From Bacteroidota bacterium (GTDB taxonomy: Bacteria > Bacteroidota > Bacteroidia > Cytophagales > Cyclobacteriaceae): 64,000 nucleotides of DNA. Below the pieces are notes generated by a model. The model was not told the DNA's origin and did no database searches. It saw nothing but the letters and a program-made list of their open reading frames with translations. Below, in pieces: positions 41,015-49,880 of the stretch. Location of the stretch: NCBI GenBank assembly GCA_024280115.1, contig JAJRQT010000087.1, forward strand, positions 1-64,000, written 5' to 3'. A program made the position numbers and the translations under genes. The stretch's first letter is position 1. Each line of letters starts with the position of its first letter.

Positions 41015-43696
41015 ATGAGTTCAAAAAAGTATGTTTATTTTTTTGCTGCCAACCAATCAGAAGGCAAAGCAGAAATGAAAAATCTATTAGGTGGAAAAGG
41101 CGCAAACCTTGCCGAAATGTGTAATATTGGCGTTCCGGTACCTCCGGGATTTACCCTAAGTACTGAAGTATGTACGGCCTATTATGATAATAATAGAAAC
41201 TACCCGGAAAGCCTGAAGGCTGAAGTTGAAGCTGCAATTGCAAAGACAGAGGAGGTATTAGGTAAAAAGTTCGGCGACCCGAAAAATCCCTTACTTTTTT
41301 CTGTTCGATCCGGTTCGCGTGTATCCATGCCTGGTATGATGGACACCGTACTAAACTTGGGAATTAATGAAGAAATTACAGAAGGTCTTGCTGCCCTATC
41401 TGGAAATCCCCGTTTCGCATGGGATTCATTCAGGCGGTTCGTGCAAATGTACGGAGACGTTGTGCTTGATTTAAAGCCTGCAAATAAAGAAGATGAGGAT
41501 CCTTTTGAAATAATTCTTGAAGCTAAAAAAGAAGAAAAAGGAGTAGAACTTGATACAGATTTAACAACTGAAGATCTCAAAGAAATTGTTTCTGAATTCA
41601 AAGCGGAAATTAAGAAGGAAACCGGTCATGATTTCCCTGAAGATCCTATGGAACAACTTTGGGGTGCAATGAGTGCTGTTTTCGGTAGCTGGATGAATGA
41701 TCGTGCCATTACTTATCGCAGATTAAATGGGATCCCAAGCGAATGGGGAACCGCTGTTAATGTTCAGGCTATGGTGTATGGCAACATGGGAGATGATTGC
41801 TCAACTGGAGTGGCATTTACCAGGGACCCCGCGACTGGAAAGAAAATATTTTATGGAGAATACCTTGTAAATGCTCAGGGTGAAGATGTTGTTGCAGGAG
41901 TAAGGACTCCCCAGCCATTAAATGATTCTACTAAAAGCGATCCTTCGCATACAACACTTGAAAAATTGATGCCTAAACCTTATGGTGATCTCGTGGAGAT
42001 TTATAATAAGCTTGAGCAACACTACAAAGATATGCAAGACATTGAATTTACCATTCAGCAAGGTAAATTATGGATGCTTCAGACCAGAAACGGAAAGCGT
42101 ACTGCTGAAGCTGCTGTACGAATTGCCGTTGAAATGGAGAAGGAAGGATTAATTGATAAAAACACGGCTATCAAACGTGTAGAGCCTGAACAATTAGATC
42201 ACTTGCTTCACCCAATGTTTGACCCTAATGCAGACACAAATATTATTGCTAAAGGTTTGCCTGCATCGCCGGGCGCTGCCACAGGAAAAATTGTGTTCCA
42301 TGCTGAAGATGCTGAAGAGTGGACTGAAAAAGGTGAAGACGTAATTTTGGTGAGAATAGAAACATCTCCCGAAGACATTGCCGGAATGCATGTTGCGAAG
42401 GGTATTCTTACTGCTCGTGGAGGCATGACGTCTCACGCTGCGGTTGTCGCCAGAGGAATGGGCACCTGTTGTGTGGCAGGATGCGCCGAAGTTGAGATTA
42501 ATTATAAAAACAAAACCATGTCCATTAATGGCAAGGTTTACAATGAGGGAGATTGGCTTTCTCTTGATGGATCAAAAGGCGAAGTTATAGAGGGCAAAGT
42601 ACCAACAATAGATCCCGAATTATCAGGTAATTTTGGAATCCTTATGAGCTGGGCCGATGAGGTTCGGCATATCAATGTCAGGACCAACGCGGATAGTCCA
42701 CATGATGCGGAAGTTGCGAGAAACTTTGGCGCAGAAGGTATAGGACTTTGCAGAACGGAACATATGTTCTTTGAGGGCGACCGGATTAAAGCTGTCAGAG
42801 AGATGATTCTTGCTGATGATGAAGCCGGTCGTGTAGCAGCTTTGGCAAAATTATTACCTTATCAGAGAGATGATTTCTATGGTATTTTCAAAGCGATGCA
42901 TGATTTGCCTGTAACTGTACGAACACTTGATCCTCCATTGCATGAATTCCTACCTCATGATGATGAAAATCAACAAATCATGGCGGATGAAATGGGCATT
43001 ACCCTTGAAGAAGTAAAAGCTAAAGTAGAAGCTCTTCATGAATTCAACCCGATGCTTGGTCACCGTGGTTGCAGGCTGGGAATCACCTATCCCGAGATTA
43101 CAGAAATGCAAGCCCGTGCCATCATCGAAGCAGCATGTGATCTGAAAAAGGAAGGAATTAATGCCCTTCCGGAAATCATGATTCCGTTAATCGGTACAAA
43201 AGCCGAATTGAAAGATCAAAAAACCATCGTGGTTGATACCGCAAATAAGGTGATGGAAGAAAAAGGTGTAAAAGTCGATTACCTTGTTGGAACAATGATT
43301 GAAATTCCAAGAGCTGCACTTACGGCTCATGAGGTAGCTGAAGAAGCAGAGTTTTTCTCTTTTGGCACAAATGATTTAACACAAATGGCGTTTGGATATA
43401 GTCGTGATGACGCAGGTACATTCCTTAAAGAATATATTTCTAAAGGAATCCTCGCTGATGATCCTTTCCAGACCTTAGATCAAACCGGAGTTGGACAATT
43501 AATTGAATTTGGCGTTCAAAGAGGCCGTCAAGTTAAACCGGATCTGAAAATTGGTATTTGCGGTGAGCATGGAGGAGACCCAAGATCAGTAGTATTTTGC
43601 CATAAAGTAGGCATGAACTATGTGAGTTGTTCTCCTTATAGAGTTCCAATCGCGAGATTGGCGGCAGCACAGGCACAACTGGATTTTCCAGCTTAA
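41015..43696 (+). CDS. ppdK: Pyruvate, phosphate dikinase
   Basis: This 893-residue enzyme interconverts pyruvate, ATP and phosphate with PEP, AMP and pyrophosphate. The N-terminal ATP-grasp region opens with [20 protein letters not shown]. The phosphohistidine is His474 in [13 protein letters not shown], and the C-terminal PEP-binding barrel has the active-site Cys849 in [10 protein letters not shown]. Length and all three domains match bacterial PPDK. It stands alone with a strong terminator 21 bp after the stop and would serve gluconeogenesis or pyrophosphate-based glycolysis. Confidence 0.97.
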   Translation: MSSKKYVYFFAANQSEGKAEMKNLLGGKGANLAEMCNIGVPVPPGFTLSTEVCTAYYDNNRNYPESLKAEVEAAIAKTEEVLGKKFGDPKNPLLFSVRSGSRVSMPGMMDTVLNLGINEEITEGLAALSGNPRFAWDSFRRFVQMYGDVVLDLKPANKEDEDPFEIILEAKKEEKGVELDTDLTTEDLKEIVSEFKAEIKKETGHDFPEDPMEQLWGAMSAVFGSWMNDRAITYRRLNGIPSEWGTAVNVQAMVYGNMGDDCSTGVAFTRDPATGKKIFYGEYLVNAQGEDVVAGVRTPQPLNDSTKSDPSHTTLEKLMPKPYGDLVEIYNKLEQHYKDMQDIEFTIQQGKLWMLQTRNGKRTAEAAVRIAVEMEKEGLIDKNTAIKRVEPEQLDHLLHPMFDPNADTNIIAKGLPASPGAATGKIVFHAEDAEEWTEKGEDVILVRIETSPEDIAGMHVAKGILTARGGMTSHAAVVARGMGTCCVAGCAEVEINYKNKTMSINGKVYNEGDWLSLDGSKGEVIEGKVPTIDPELSGNFGILMSWADEVRHINVRTNADSPHDAEVARNFGAEGIGLCRTEHMFFEGDRIKAVREMILADDEAGRVAALAKLLPYQRDDFYGIFKAMHDLPVTVRTLDPPLHEFLPHDDENQQIMADEMGITLEEVKAKVEALHEFNPMLGHRGCRLGITYPEITEMQARAIIEAACDLKKEGINALPEIMIPLIGTKAELKDQKTIVVDTANKVMEEKGVKVDYLVGTMIEIPRAALTAHEVAEEAEFFSFGTNDLTQMAFGYSRDDAGTFLKEYISKGILADDPFQTLDQTGVGQLIEFGVQRGRQVKPDLKIGICGEHGGDPRSVVFCHKVGMNYVSCSPYRVPIARLAAAQAQLDFPA

Positions 43697-43717
43697 TAAA
43701 TTAATTCATCAAATCAC

Positions 43718-43751
43718 AAAAAGGTTGTTCCTCATGGAGCAGCCTTTTTTT
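43718..43751 (+). terminator. Intrinsic terminator of ppdK
   Basis: AAAAAGGTTGTTCC pairs with GGAGCAGCCTTTTT around a TCAT loop (14-bp stem with two G-U pairs), followed by a T-run at 43745-43751. It begins 21 bp after the ppdK stop. Confidence 0.85.
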
Positions 43752-43909
43752 ATGAGCTATTAATTCGATTATAAATACTTTCAATTACAGGCGTCTCAGT
43801 AAAAATAAATTCATGGAAAAATGAGGTTTATTGAATTCGATATAAAACTGTTTCAAAAAATTCGGAAATTGTGGGTATATTTTATTTGTAAATAAATTAA
43901 AGTTCAATC

Positions 43910-45037
43910 ATGAAGGAAATTCAAATAATAATTGAAAATCTGAAGAAAGCATCTGAATTGGGAATTAAAACTGCTTTGGCTACAGTTGCCAATGTCTATG
44001 GTTCCTCCTATCGGAGAACCGGTGCCCGTATGCTTATCCGGGAAGATGGTTATTGGTTTGGATCTGTTAGTGGCGGTTGTCTTGAGGGTGATGTTATCGA
44101 CAAAGCCAAAGATGTTATAAAATCCGGGAAAGTTCAACTATTCAAATATGACACCAGGCAAAATGCCAAAAATGCATTTGGAATGGGGTATGGCTGCAAT
44201 GGTTTATTAGAAATATTGATTGAACCAATAGAATACGATGAGAATAATCAATCTTTATCCATGTTAAATTTGCTTTTAGAAGAGCAACAAATTCAGGGGC
44301 TATCCACTGTATTCTATACAGAAGACGATGAAATAGCTGTTTTGGGTGAACGATTCCATTCCGGAGGAACAAGCTTTATCAGTGATACAAAGATGGCCAA
44401 TATGATTGAAAATGACTTAAAAACCGCCATTAAGGCAAACGAAACTATTTCAAAAACTTATAAAATAGGAAACAAAAAAATAAAAGTTCTTCATGAAGTA
44501 TTTCAACCAAAACTAAATATCCTGATTTATGGGGCGGTATTTCATGTAGTTCCTTTTATAAGAATATCCAATGAGCTTGGATATAATGTACATGTAACGG
44601 ATTCGTTTGAACCCATACAGCCTGTCTGGAATTTTCCCAACTCTGAAGAAATCAACATTATCAATGAAAAAGAAGTAAATAAATTAATTGAAAAAGCCCC
44701 CAACCTTGCAGTTGTATTTCTGACACATAATTTCTTTTATATCAAAGAAGAACTGCCAAAAGTGCTCAAATCGGACAGTCCTTATGTAGGCATCCTGGGA
44801 AGCAGAAAAAAAACTCAAAAGATATTGAAAGAAGCTGAGGTGAATGAAAGTAACTTCACTCCCGGAGAATTGGCTAAAATCCATTTCCCAATAGGGCTGG
44901 ACATCGGCGCAAATACTCCGGAAGAAATTGCGTTATCGATTATTGCTGAGATCAGGGCATTCTATTCAAACAAGACCGGTGAACCCCTAAATAAATTCGA
45001 TGGGAAAATCCATAATAAAAACATGGAAATCGTATAA
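43910..45037 (+). CDS. XdhC/CoxI-family molybdenum-cofactor protein
   Basis: This 375-residue protein has an N-terminal XdhC_CoxI domain (LATVANVYGSSYRRTGARML, GSVSGGCLEGDVIDKA, GMGYGCNGLLEILIEP). The C-terminal Rossmann-like XdhC_C domain shows LNILIYGAVFHVVPFIRISN, YVGILGSRKKTQKIL and IGLDIGANTPEEIALSI. XdhC proteins protect and insert sulfurated Moco into xanthine-dehydrogenase-like enzymes. No xdhA/xdhB or other molybdoenzyme gene is nearby, so its client must be encoded elsewhere. It is a single gene here. Confidence 0.9.
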   Translation: MKEIQIIIENLKKASELGIKTALATVANVYGSSYRRTGARMLIREDGYWFGSVSGGCLEGDVIDKAKDVIKSGKVQLFKYDTRQNAKNAFGMGYGCNGLLEILIEPIEYDENNQSLSMLNLLLEEQQIQGLSTVFYTEDDEIAVLGERFHSGGTSFISDTKMANMIENDLKTAIKANETISKTYKIGNKKIKVLHEVFQPKLNILIYGAVFHVVPFIRISNELGYNVHVTDSFEPIQPVWNFPNSEEINIINEKEVNKLIEKAPNLAVVFLTHNFFYIKEELPKVLKSDSPYVGILGSRKKTQKILKEAEVNESNFTPGELAKIHFPIGLDIGANTPEEIALSIIAEIRAFYSNKTGEPLNKFDGKIHNKNMEIV

Positions 45038-45191
45038 GGCAGAACCGCAATCCAATGTCAATAAGGAACTTTTTAAATTAAAGCACCTCCGTCTGTGTCA
45101 TTTCCTTTAGAAAACAGATGCACACACCCAAAAAATAAAATCGATTACAACTTATTATCTCTGATGAATAATAGCTTTAAATGCAGCAATT

Positions 45192-46877
45192 TCAGTTTAT
45201 GGAATTTCTCACTTTTTTCACTTCATCTGCTTTAATTTCACTCGCGTCATTTCCAAAACTTTGCCTTACAAACGTAAGCACATCTGCAACCTGCTGATCC
45301 GAGAGAAAAGAATGAGATGCCATGACGTTCTGATAAATCTCTCCCTGAATTTCAACCGATTGATCTAATCCTTCCAGCACCACCTTGATCAATCGTTCTT
45401 TATCTCCAAGTACCCAATCAGTACCAACGAGAGGAGGATTCATTCCGGGTGCCCCTAAACCATTACCCATGTGGCAAGAGAGACAAAAATTGTCATAAAC
45501 AGATTTACCGGGCAGTAAGGCATCATTCACCACCACCTCTGTTTTCTCAGTTTCCTGAACAGGGGCTGCAAAAGCCTTTGTCTCTTTTATACCGTCCGGA
45601 TAATACATGATTCTCCATACTCTTCCTATCTGCGAATCTACCACATATAAAGAACCATCAGGCCCTTCTGCTAAACCACAGGGTCTAAAAACCGCATCAC
45701 CGGGGCTTTCCAAAGGTTTATTCCCTTTAAATCCATCTGCAAAAATCTCCCAGTTTCCGGAAGGCATACCGTCTTTCATCGGAACAAATACGATATTAAA
45801 TCCCGCTTGTTCATGACCCAGCCTGTTCCACGATCCATGCCAGGCGATAAAGGCGCCATTTTTATACTTCTCAGGAAAAAGATCTCCTTTGTAAAAGAGT
45901 AAATCGTTTGGCGCCCAGTGACCCGGGAATCCTAAAATTGGTTCCTTAATACCTGTACACCGCTCTGTTTTCGTGCCATCTCCACCGTATTCAGGATTCA
46001 GAAATTTTTTATTTTTAAATGGATCCCAGTAGCAATATGGCCATCCAAAATCATCTCCAGCCTCTATTTCAAGGAATTCTTCAGCGGGGAGATCTAAGTT
46101 TTGTTCTTCAGTAAAATGTTCAGGCCAAAATCTGTGCAGGTCATCCCGTCCGTGCTGCAAGGCATAGAGCTTATCAACTTCGGTGTTCCAATTCAGGGCA
46201 ACTGCATTTCGTATTCCTGTTGCATAACGCAAGGAAAGATCCTGCTTTTGGTGCAATTTATTTTCATCAAATTTCCAGATCCCCCCCCTGGTTTCCAATT
46301 CGATACACGGCTCAATACCAGGCGATTCTTTAGTTCTTTTTTCTTCCTGGCAGGCATTTGATGCTGATCCTACAGTTACATACATGTTACCAACACCATC
46401 AAATGTAAATGGTTTTTCCATGTGTCCTGAGCCATCAACCAAGTGCACAAGTGTATCCGTTTGGGCTAATGGCAATAATTGTCCTTCGTCAATCGGTGAC
46501 CTGAAAACTTCTGTTCTGGAAGAATAATACAAATATCCATTGTGAAGTTCGATGCCTGTACCAGTTATTTCTGAAAACCCGGAAGTAATATCAGCCCGGC
46601 CATCATCTGTCGTATCGCGCAAGGCTACAATACCATATCCGTTATCAGTTAGTTTTCTCAAATGGACATATATGTCTCCATTTCCATTGACGACCAAATG
46701 GCGGCCCCTACCAAGCGAATCAGCAACAACTACGGCTCCGAATTTATTTGGAAGAAGAATTCCTCCGTTGCCTTCATCAGGTACAAGAATTATTTTTGAA
46801 TCTTCTTCACTCAAACTACAAGAAAATAGCAATGTGGCAAAAAGAAAAACAGCGATTATCGTTTGGTGAGTTTTCAT
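45192..46877 (-). CDS. Sugar dehydrogenase-like beta-propeller lipoprotein fused to cytochrome c
   Basis: This 561-residue exported protein has lipobox FSC (Cys20). Residues about 30-440 form a six-bladed propeller of the sorbosone/soluble glucose dehydrogenase (PQQ) type (GRGRHLVVNGNGDIYVHL, GWPYCYWDPFKNKKFLNPEY, PCGLAEGPDGSLYVVD). A single c-type heme domain follows, with CLSCH at about residues 466-470 and a probable Met ligand in ASHSFLSD or nearby. It would oxidise a sugar or aldose and pass electrons to the respiratory chain. PQQ dependence is inferred from the family. It is transcribed away from the SPOUT methyltransferase only in the sense that both lie on the reverse strand as separate units. 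Confidence 0.85.
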   Translation of the reverse strand: MKTHQTIIAVFLFATLLFSCSLSEEDSKIILVPDEGNGGILLPNKFGAVVVADSLGRGRHLVVNGNGDIYVHLRKLTDNGYGIVALRDTTDDGRADITSGFSEITGTGIELHNGYLYYSSRTEVFRSPIDEGQLLPLAQTDTLVHLVDGSGHMEKPFTFDGVGNMYVTVGSASNACQEEKRTKESPGIEPCIELETRGGIWKFDENKLHQKQDLSLRYATGIRNAVALNWNTEVDKLYALQHGRDDLHRFWPEHFTEEQNLDLPAEEFLEIEAGDDFGWPYCYWDPFKNKKFLNPEYGGDGTKTERCTGIKEPILGFPGHWAPNDLLFYKGDLFPEKYKNGAFIAWHGSWNRLGHEQAGFNIVFVPMKDGMPSGNWEIFADGFKGNKPLESPGDAVFRPCGLAEGPDGSLYVVDSQIGRVWRIMYYPDGIKETKAFAAPVQETEKTEVVVNDALLPGKSVYDNFCLSCHMGNGLGAPGMNPPLVGTDWVLGDKERLIKVVLEGLDQSVEIQGEIYQNVMASHSFLSDQQVADVLTFVRQSFGNDASEIKADEVKKVRNSIN

Positions 46878-46910
46878 AGTAATTGGTATTTGAATGATTT
46901 GAAAAATAAG

Positions 46911-47612
46911 TTAATTCTGTCTTTTTTCAAATTCTTGCCCGAATTTTTTAGCAAAAGAAAGAAATAGTCTGGCATCATCCTCATTTGTCATTGATATTCG
47001 TTCCATCATTCGGTGATATAAATTCGAGTTGATATCAATTTTTAATCTTTTAAAAATTTCTTTTGAATTTTCCTTTAATTCATGATATAATCGGTCATCT
47101 GTAGCTGACAAATTGATGGCAGAAAGCGTTGTCGTTTTGAGTTTTGAAAAAACATAGGCATATAGCATTACACTTTGCCCGAGGTTGAGCGATGGGTATG
47201 GTTGACTTAGTGGAATTGTCGAGGCTATATCACATTTTAAAAGCTCTTCATTTTTTAATCCGCTTTCTTCCCGGCCAAATACAATTCCAACTTTTTTAAT
47301 GATTCCTTTTTTTTGTTCAATGATTTGCCTGGATTCTTCGGGGGAATAATAATCTTGTTTTACACTTCTTCTTTTTGCAGTTGTTCCTATTAAAAAATCC
47401 AAATCATCGGTCGCCTCCTGGAAATCGTGAAATATTCGAGCATTTTTCAGGATATCTAAAGAACCATGGGCCAGCCATCTCGCAGCATTTTTGTGATGGC
47501 CTTTTGGATTCACCAACCTAAAATCAGAAAAACCCAAAGTTTTCAATGCCCTGGCTGCCGCGCCTATATTTTCAGGAACAGCAGGCTCTACCAACACAAA
47601 GCTTATTTGCAT
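46911..47612 (-). CDS. SPOUT-class tRNA/rRNA 2'-O-methyltransferase (TrmJ/TrmH-like)
   Basis: This 233-residue cytosolic RNA methyltransferase has the SpoU knot motifs: VEPAVPENIGAAARALKTLG (motif 1), VGIVFGREESGLKNEEL (motif 2) and PYPSLNLGQSVMLYAYV (motif 3, cofactor loop). The length and the C-terminal helical tail are those of TrmJ/LasT proteins, which methylate C/U32 of tRNA. It follows fadD by 38 bp on the same strand and may be co-transcribed. The exact RNA target is inferred. Confidence 0.88.
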   Translation of the reverse strand: MQISFVLVEPAVPENIGAAARALKTLGFSDFRLVNPKGHHKNAARWLAHGSLDILKNARIFHDFQEATDDLDFLIGTTAKRRSVKQDYYSPEESRQIIEQKKGIIKKVGIVFGREESGLKNEELLKCDIASTIPLSQPYPSLNLGQSVMLYAYVFSKLKTTTLSAINLSATDDRLYHELKENSKEIFKRLKIDINSNLYHRMMERISMTNEDDARLFLSFAKKFGQEFEKRQN

Positions 47613-47650
47613 GAACCTTCTACCTGCTAAAGTAAATTGTTGTGTATTTT

Positions 47651-49333
47651 CTATGATTGAGTTTTTCCCTCTTCCTCTTCTTTAAGAATTCTTCTGAGAA
47701 TTTTACCAACATTGGATTTTGGTAATTCTTTTCTGAATTCTACCTGCTTAGGCACCTTGTAGGCCGTCATATTTTCCTTGCAAAAGGCGATTACTTCTTC
47801 TTCAGTTAAAGACTCATCCTTTTTCACAATGAAGACTTTAACTTTTTCAGTAGATTTCGGATCGCTGATACCGATGGCGCCTACTTCCAGCACCTTTTCA
47901 TGAGAAGAAATCACGTTTTCTATTTCATTGGGAAATACATTGAATCCGGAAACATTGATCATTTCTTTTTTCCTGTCAACAATTTTCAGGAATCCATCTT
48001 CGTTGAGCACACCGATATCTCCTGTTTTAAAGTAGCCATCAATAAATGCGCTGTCAGTTTCTTCAGGTCTTTCCCAGTAACCTTTCATTACCTGTGGACC
48101 TTTGGCACAAATTTCTCCAGACTCTCCAACAGGTACCTCTTTTCCCATATCATCCAATAGTTTTATATCCGTATTTGGCAATGGTAAACCAACGGTTCCG
48201 ATTCGTTCAGTTCCATCAATCGGGTTGCAGGATAGTACCGGAGATGTTTCAGATAATCCATAGCCTTCCGCCAATGGTATTTTGGTGATTTCCTCCCATT
48301 TTTTTGCTACGGCATCTTGAACCGCCATTCCTCCACCGACTGCAACTTTAAAATGAGAGAAATCTACATTTTTAAATTCGTCTTGATTTAACAGACCATT
48401 GAAAAGTGTATTTACACCTGTCATTACGGTAAACGGGAATTTTTTAAGTGTTTTAATAAACCCCGGCATATCTCGCGGATTGGTTACCAACACATTCATG
48501 GCTCCAATTTTGAGCATACACAGACAATTAACCGTCAGAGCAAAGATATGATACATCGGCAGTGCTGTAACCACGGTCTCCACACCCTCCTTTAATTTCG
48601 GCAACATCCAGGCACTTATTTGCTCCATGTTGGCCAGGATATTCCGGTGAGTCAGCATTGCACCCTTTGAAACTCCTGTTGTTCCTCCTGTATATTGCAA
48701 AAAGGCAATTTCTTCCCTGTCAATTTCATGCTTTTCGAAATTTCCTGCAGCACCTTTTCGAAGGGCATCACTAAATTTAATAGCCCTACCTATTTTATAT
48801 GGAGGCACCATTTTTTTGACATTTTTAACAACGAAATTGACCAAGGTCTTTTTAAAACCGCCGAGCATATCTCCTATTTCGGTAACAACCACAGTTTCTA
48901 TTTCAGTCTCATCTAATATTTTCTCGAGGTTTTGAGCAAAATTTGCCAAAATAACCACCGCTTTCGCCCTGGTGTCTGTAAATTGATGTTTCATCTCCCT
49001 GGCCGTATAGAGCGGATTTGTATTAACGACTACAAGACCTGCACGAATGGAACCAAAAGTGGCTACAATCCATTGCAAAAGATTGGGCATCTGAATTGCA
49101 ATGCGATCACCCTTCTTTAACCCTGCGCTATTTTGTAAAAAATCCGCAAATTGAGCTGAATACTTATCAACTTCATTGAAAGTCAAGGTTTTGCCCATAT
49201 TTTCATAGGCGATTTTATCTCCGTATTTCTTAAAAGAAGATTCCAGTAAATCAATAACTGAATCAAAATTGTCTGGATTAACCTCCGTAGGGATACCTTT
49301 GGGATAGTTTTTAAACCATGGATGCTTTTGCAT
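47651..49333 (-). CDS. fadD: Long-chain fatty acid-CoA ligase
   Basis: This 560-residue ANL-superfamily enzyme activates fatty acids with ATP and CoA for beta-oxidation or lipid synthesis. The N-terminus (WFKNYPKGIPTEVNPDNFDS) and the length match E. coli FadD closely, which fixes the ATG at 49333. Core motifs are YTGGTTGVSKGAMLTHRN (P-loop), YGLSETSPV, GYFKTGDIG and DRKKEMINVSGFNVFPNEIE, with the C-terminal catalytic Lys in NVGKILRR. A 33-bp AT-rich inverted repeat lies 85 bp upstream and could be an operator. Confidence 0.93.
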   Translation of the reverse strand: MQKHPWFKNYPKGIPTEVNPDNFDSVIDLLESSFKKYGDKIAYENMGKTLTFNEVDKYSAQFADFLQNSAGLKKGDRIAIQMPNLLQWIVATFGSIRAGLVVVNTNPLYTAREMKHQFTDTRAKAVVILANFAQNLEKILDETEIETVVVTEIGDMLGGFKKTLVNFVVKNVKKMVPPYKIGRAIKFSDALRKGAAGNFEKHEIDREEIAFLQYTGGTTGVSKGAMLTHRNILANMEQISAWMLPKLKEGVETVVTALPMYHIFALTVNCLCMLKIGAMNVLVTNPRDMPGFIKTLKKFPFTVMTGVNTLFNGLLNQDEFKNVDFSHFKVAVGGGMAVQDAVAKKWEEITKIPLAEGYGLSETSPVLSCNPIDGTERIGTVGLPLPNTDIKLLDDMGKEVPVGESGEICAKGPQVMKGYWERPEETDSAFIDGYFKTGDIGVLNEDGFLKIVDRKKEMINVSGFNVFPNEIENVISSHEKVLEVGAIGISDPKSTEKVKVFIVKKDESLTEEEVIAFCKENMTAYKVPKQVEFRKELPKSNVGKILRRILKEEEEGKTQS

Positions 49334-49880
49334 TGTCTTAATATATTTTAGGTCTAAATAATTGAGTATTTCTAAATACTTCAAATTTTAATTAATTCGC
49401 AAATAAATAGATCATTGATTTATAGTTTTATCGTTTTTAAAACTATAAATATTTTATAATCTGCCTTAGATCAGCTTGTGCATAAACAAATTATGGCCCA
49501 AACAATCTCTACAACAGCCATATTAATTTAGTGAAAAATTAAGTATAATACTAGAATAGAACTCATATTTTTTTGACAATGAATTTAAGAACCGAAATTT
49601 CAGCGAATAGCTCACTGGATAAACAGCAATTCATAAATTGAACTATCAGATTTCAATGCCACTTCTTGGATATTATTGCTGAATTAATCCTAATTTAGAA
49701 AATGAATTATGATGGTTCCAAGAAACTATGTTTTTACAATAAGGTAAGGGCATGCAAAACCCGAAAAATGTGAGCCCTGATTATTGTTAGGGGTGATCAT
49801 TTTGAGAGCAAATGTAACGCAGATCGCGCACTTTTTTGGACAGACAATAATTAATTCATTAACAACCCAAATTTATTATT
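49334..49880. other. Divergent intergenic region between fadD and GH78
   Basis: No gene is supported. The inverted repeat at 49418-49450 is the only clear structure. The start region of the GH78 gene has no obvious TAnnTTTG box. Confidence 0.5.
49418..49450. promoter_or_regulatory. 33-bp AT-rich inverted repeat upstream of fadD
   Basis: ATTTATAGTTTTA (49418-49430) and TAAAACTATAAAT (49438-49450) are a perfect 13-bp inverted repeat with a 7-nt spacer. It is placed as an operator for fadD would be, but a bidirectional terminator-like structure is also possible. Confidence 0.45.
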
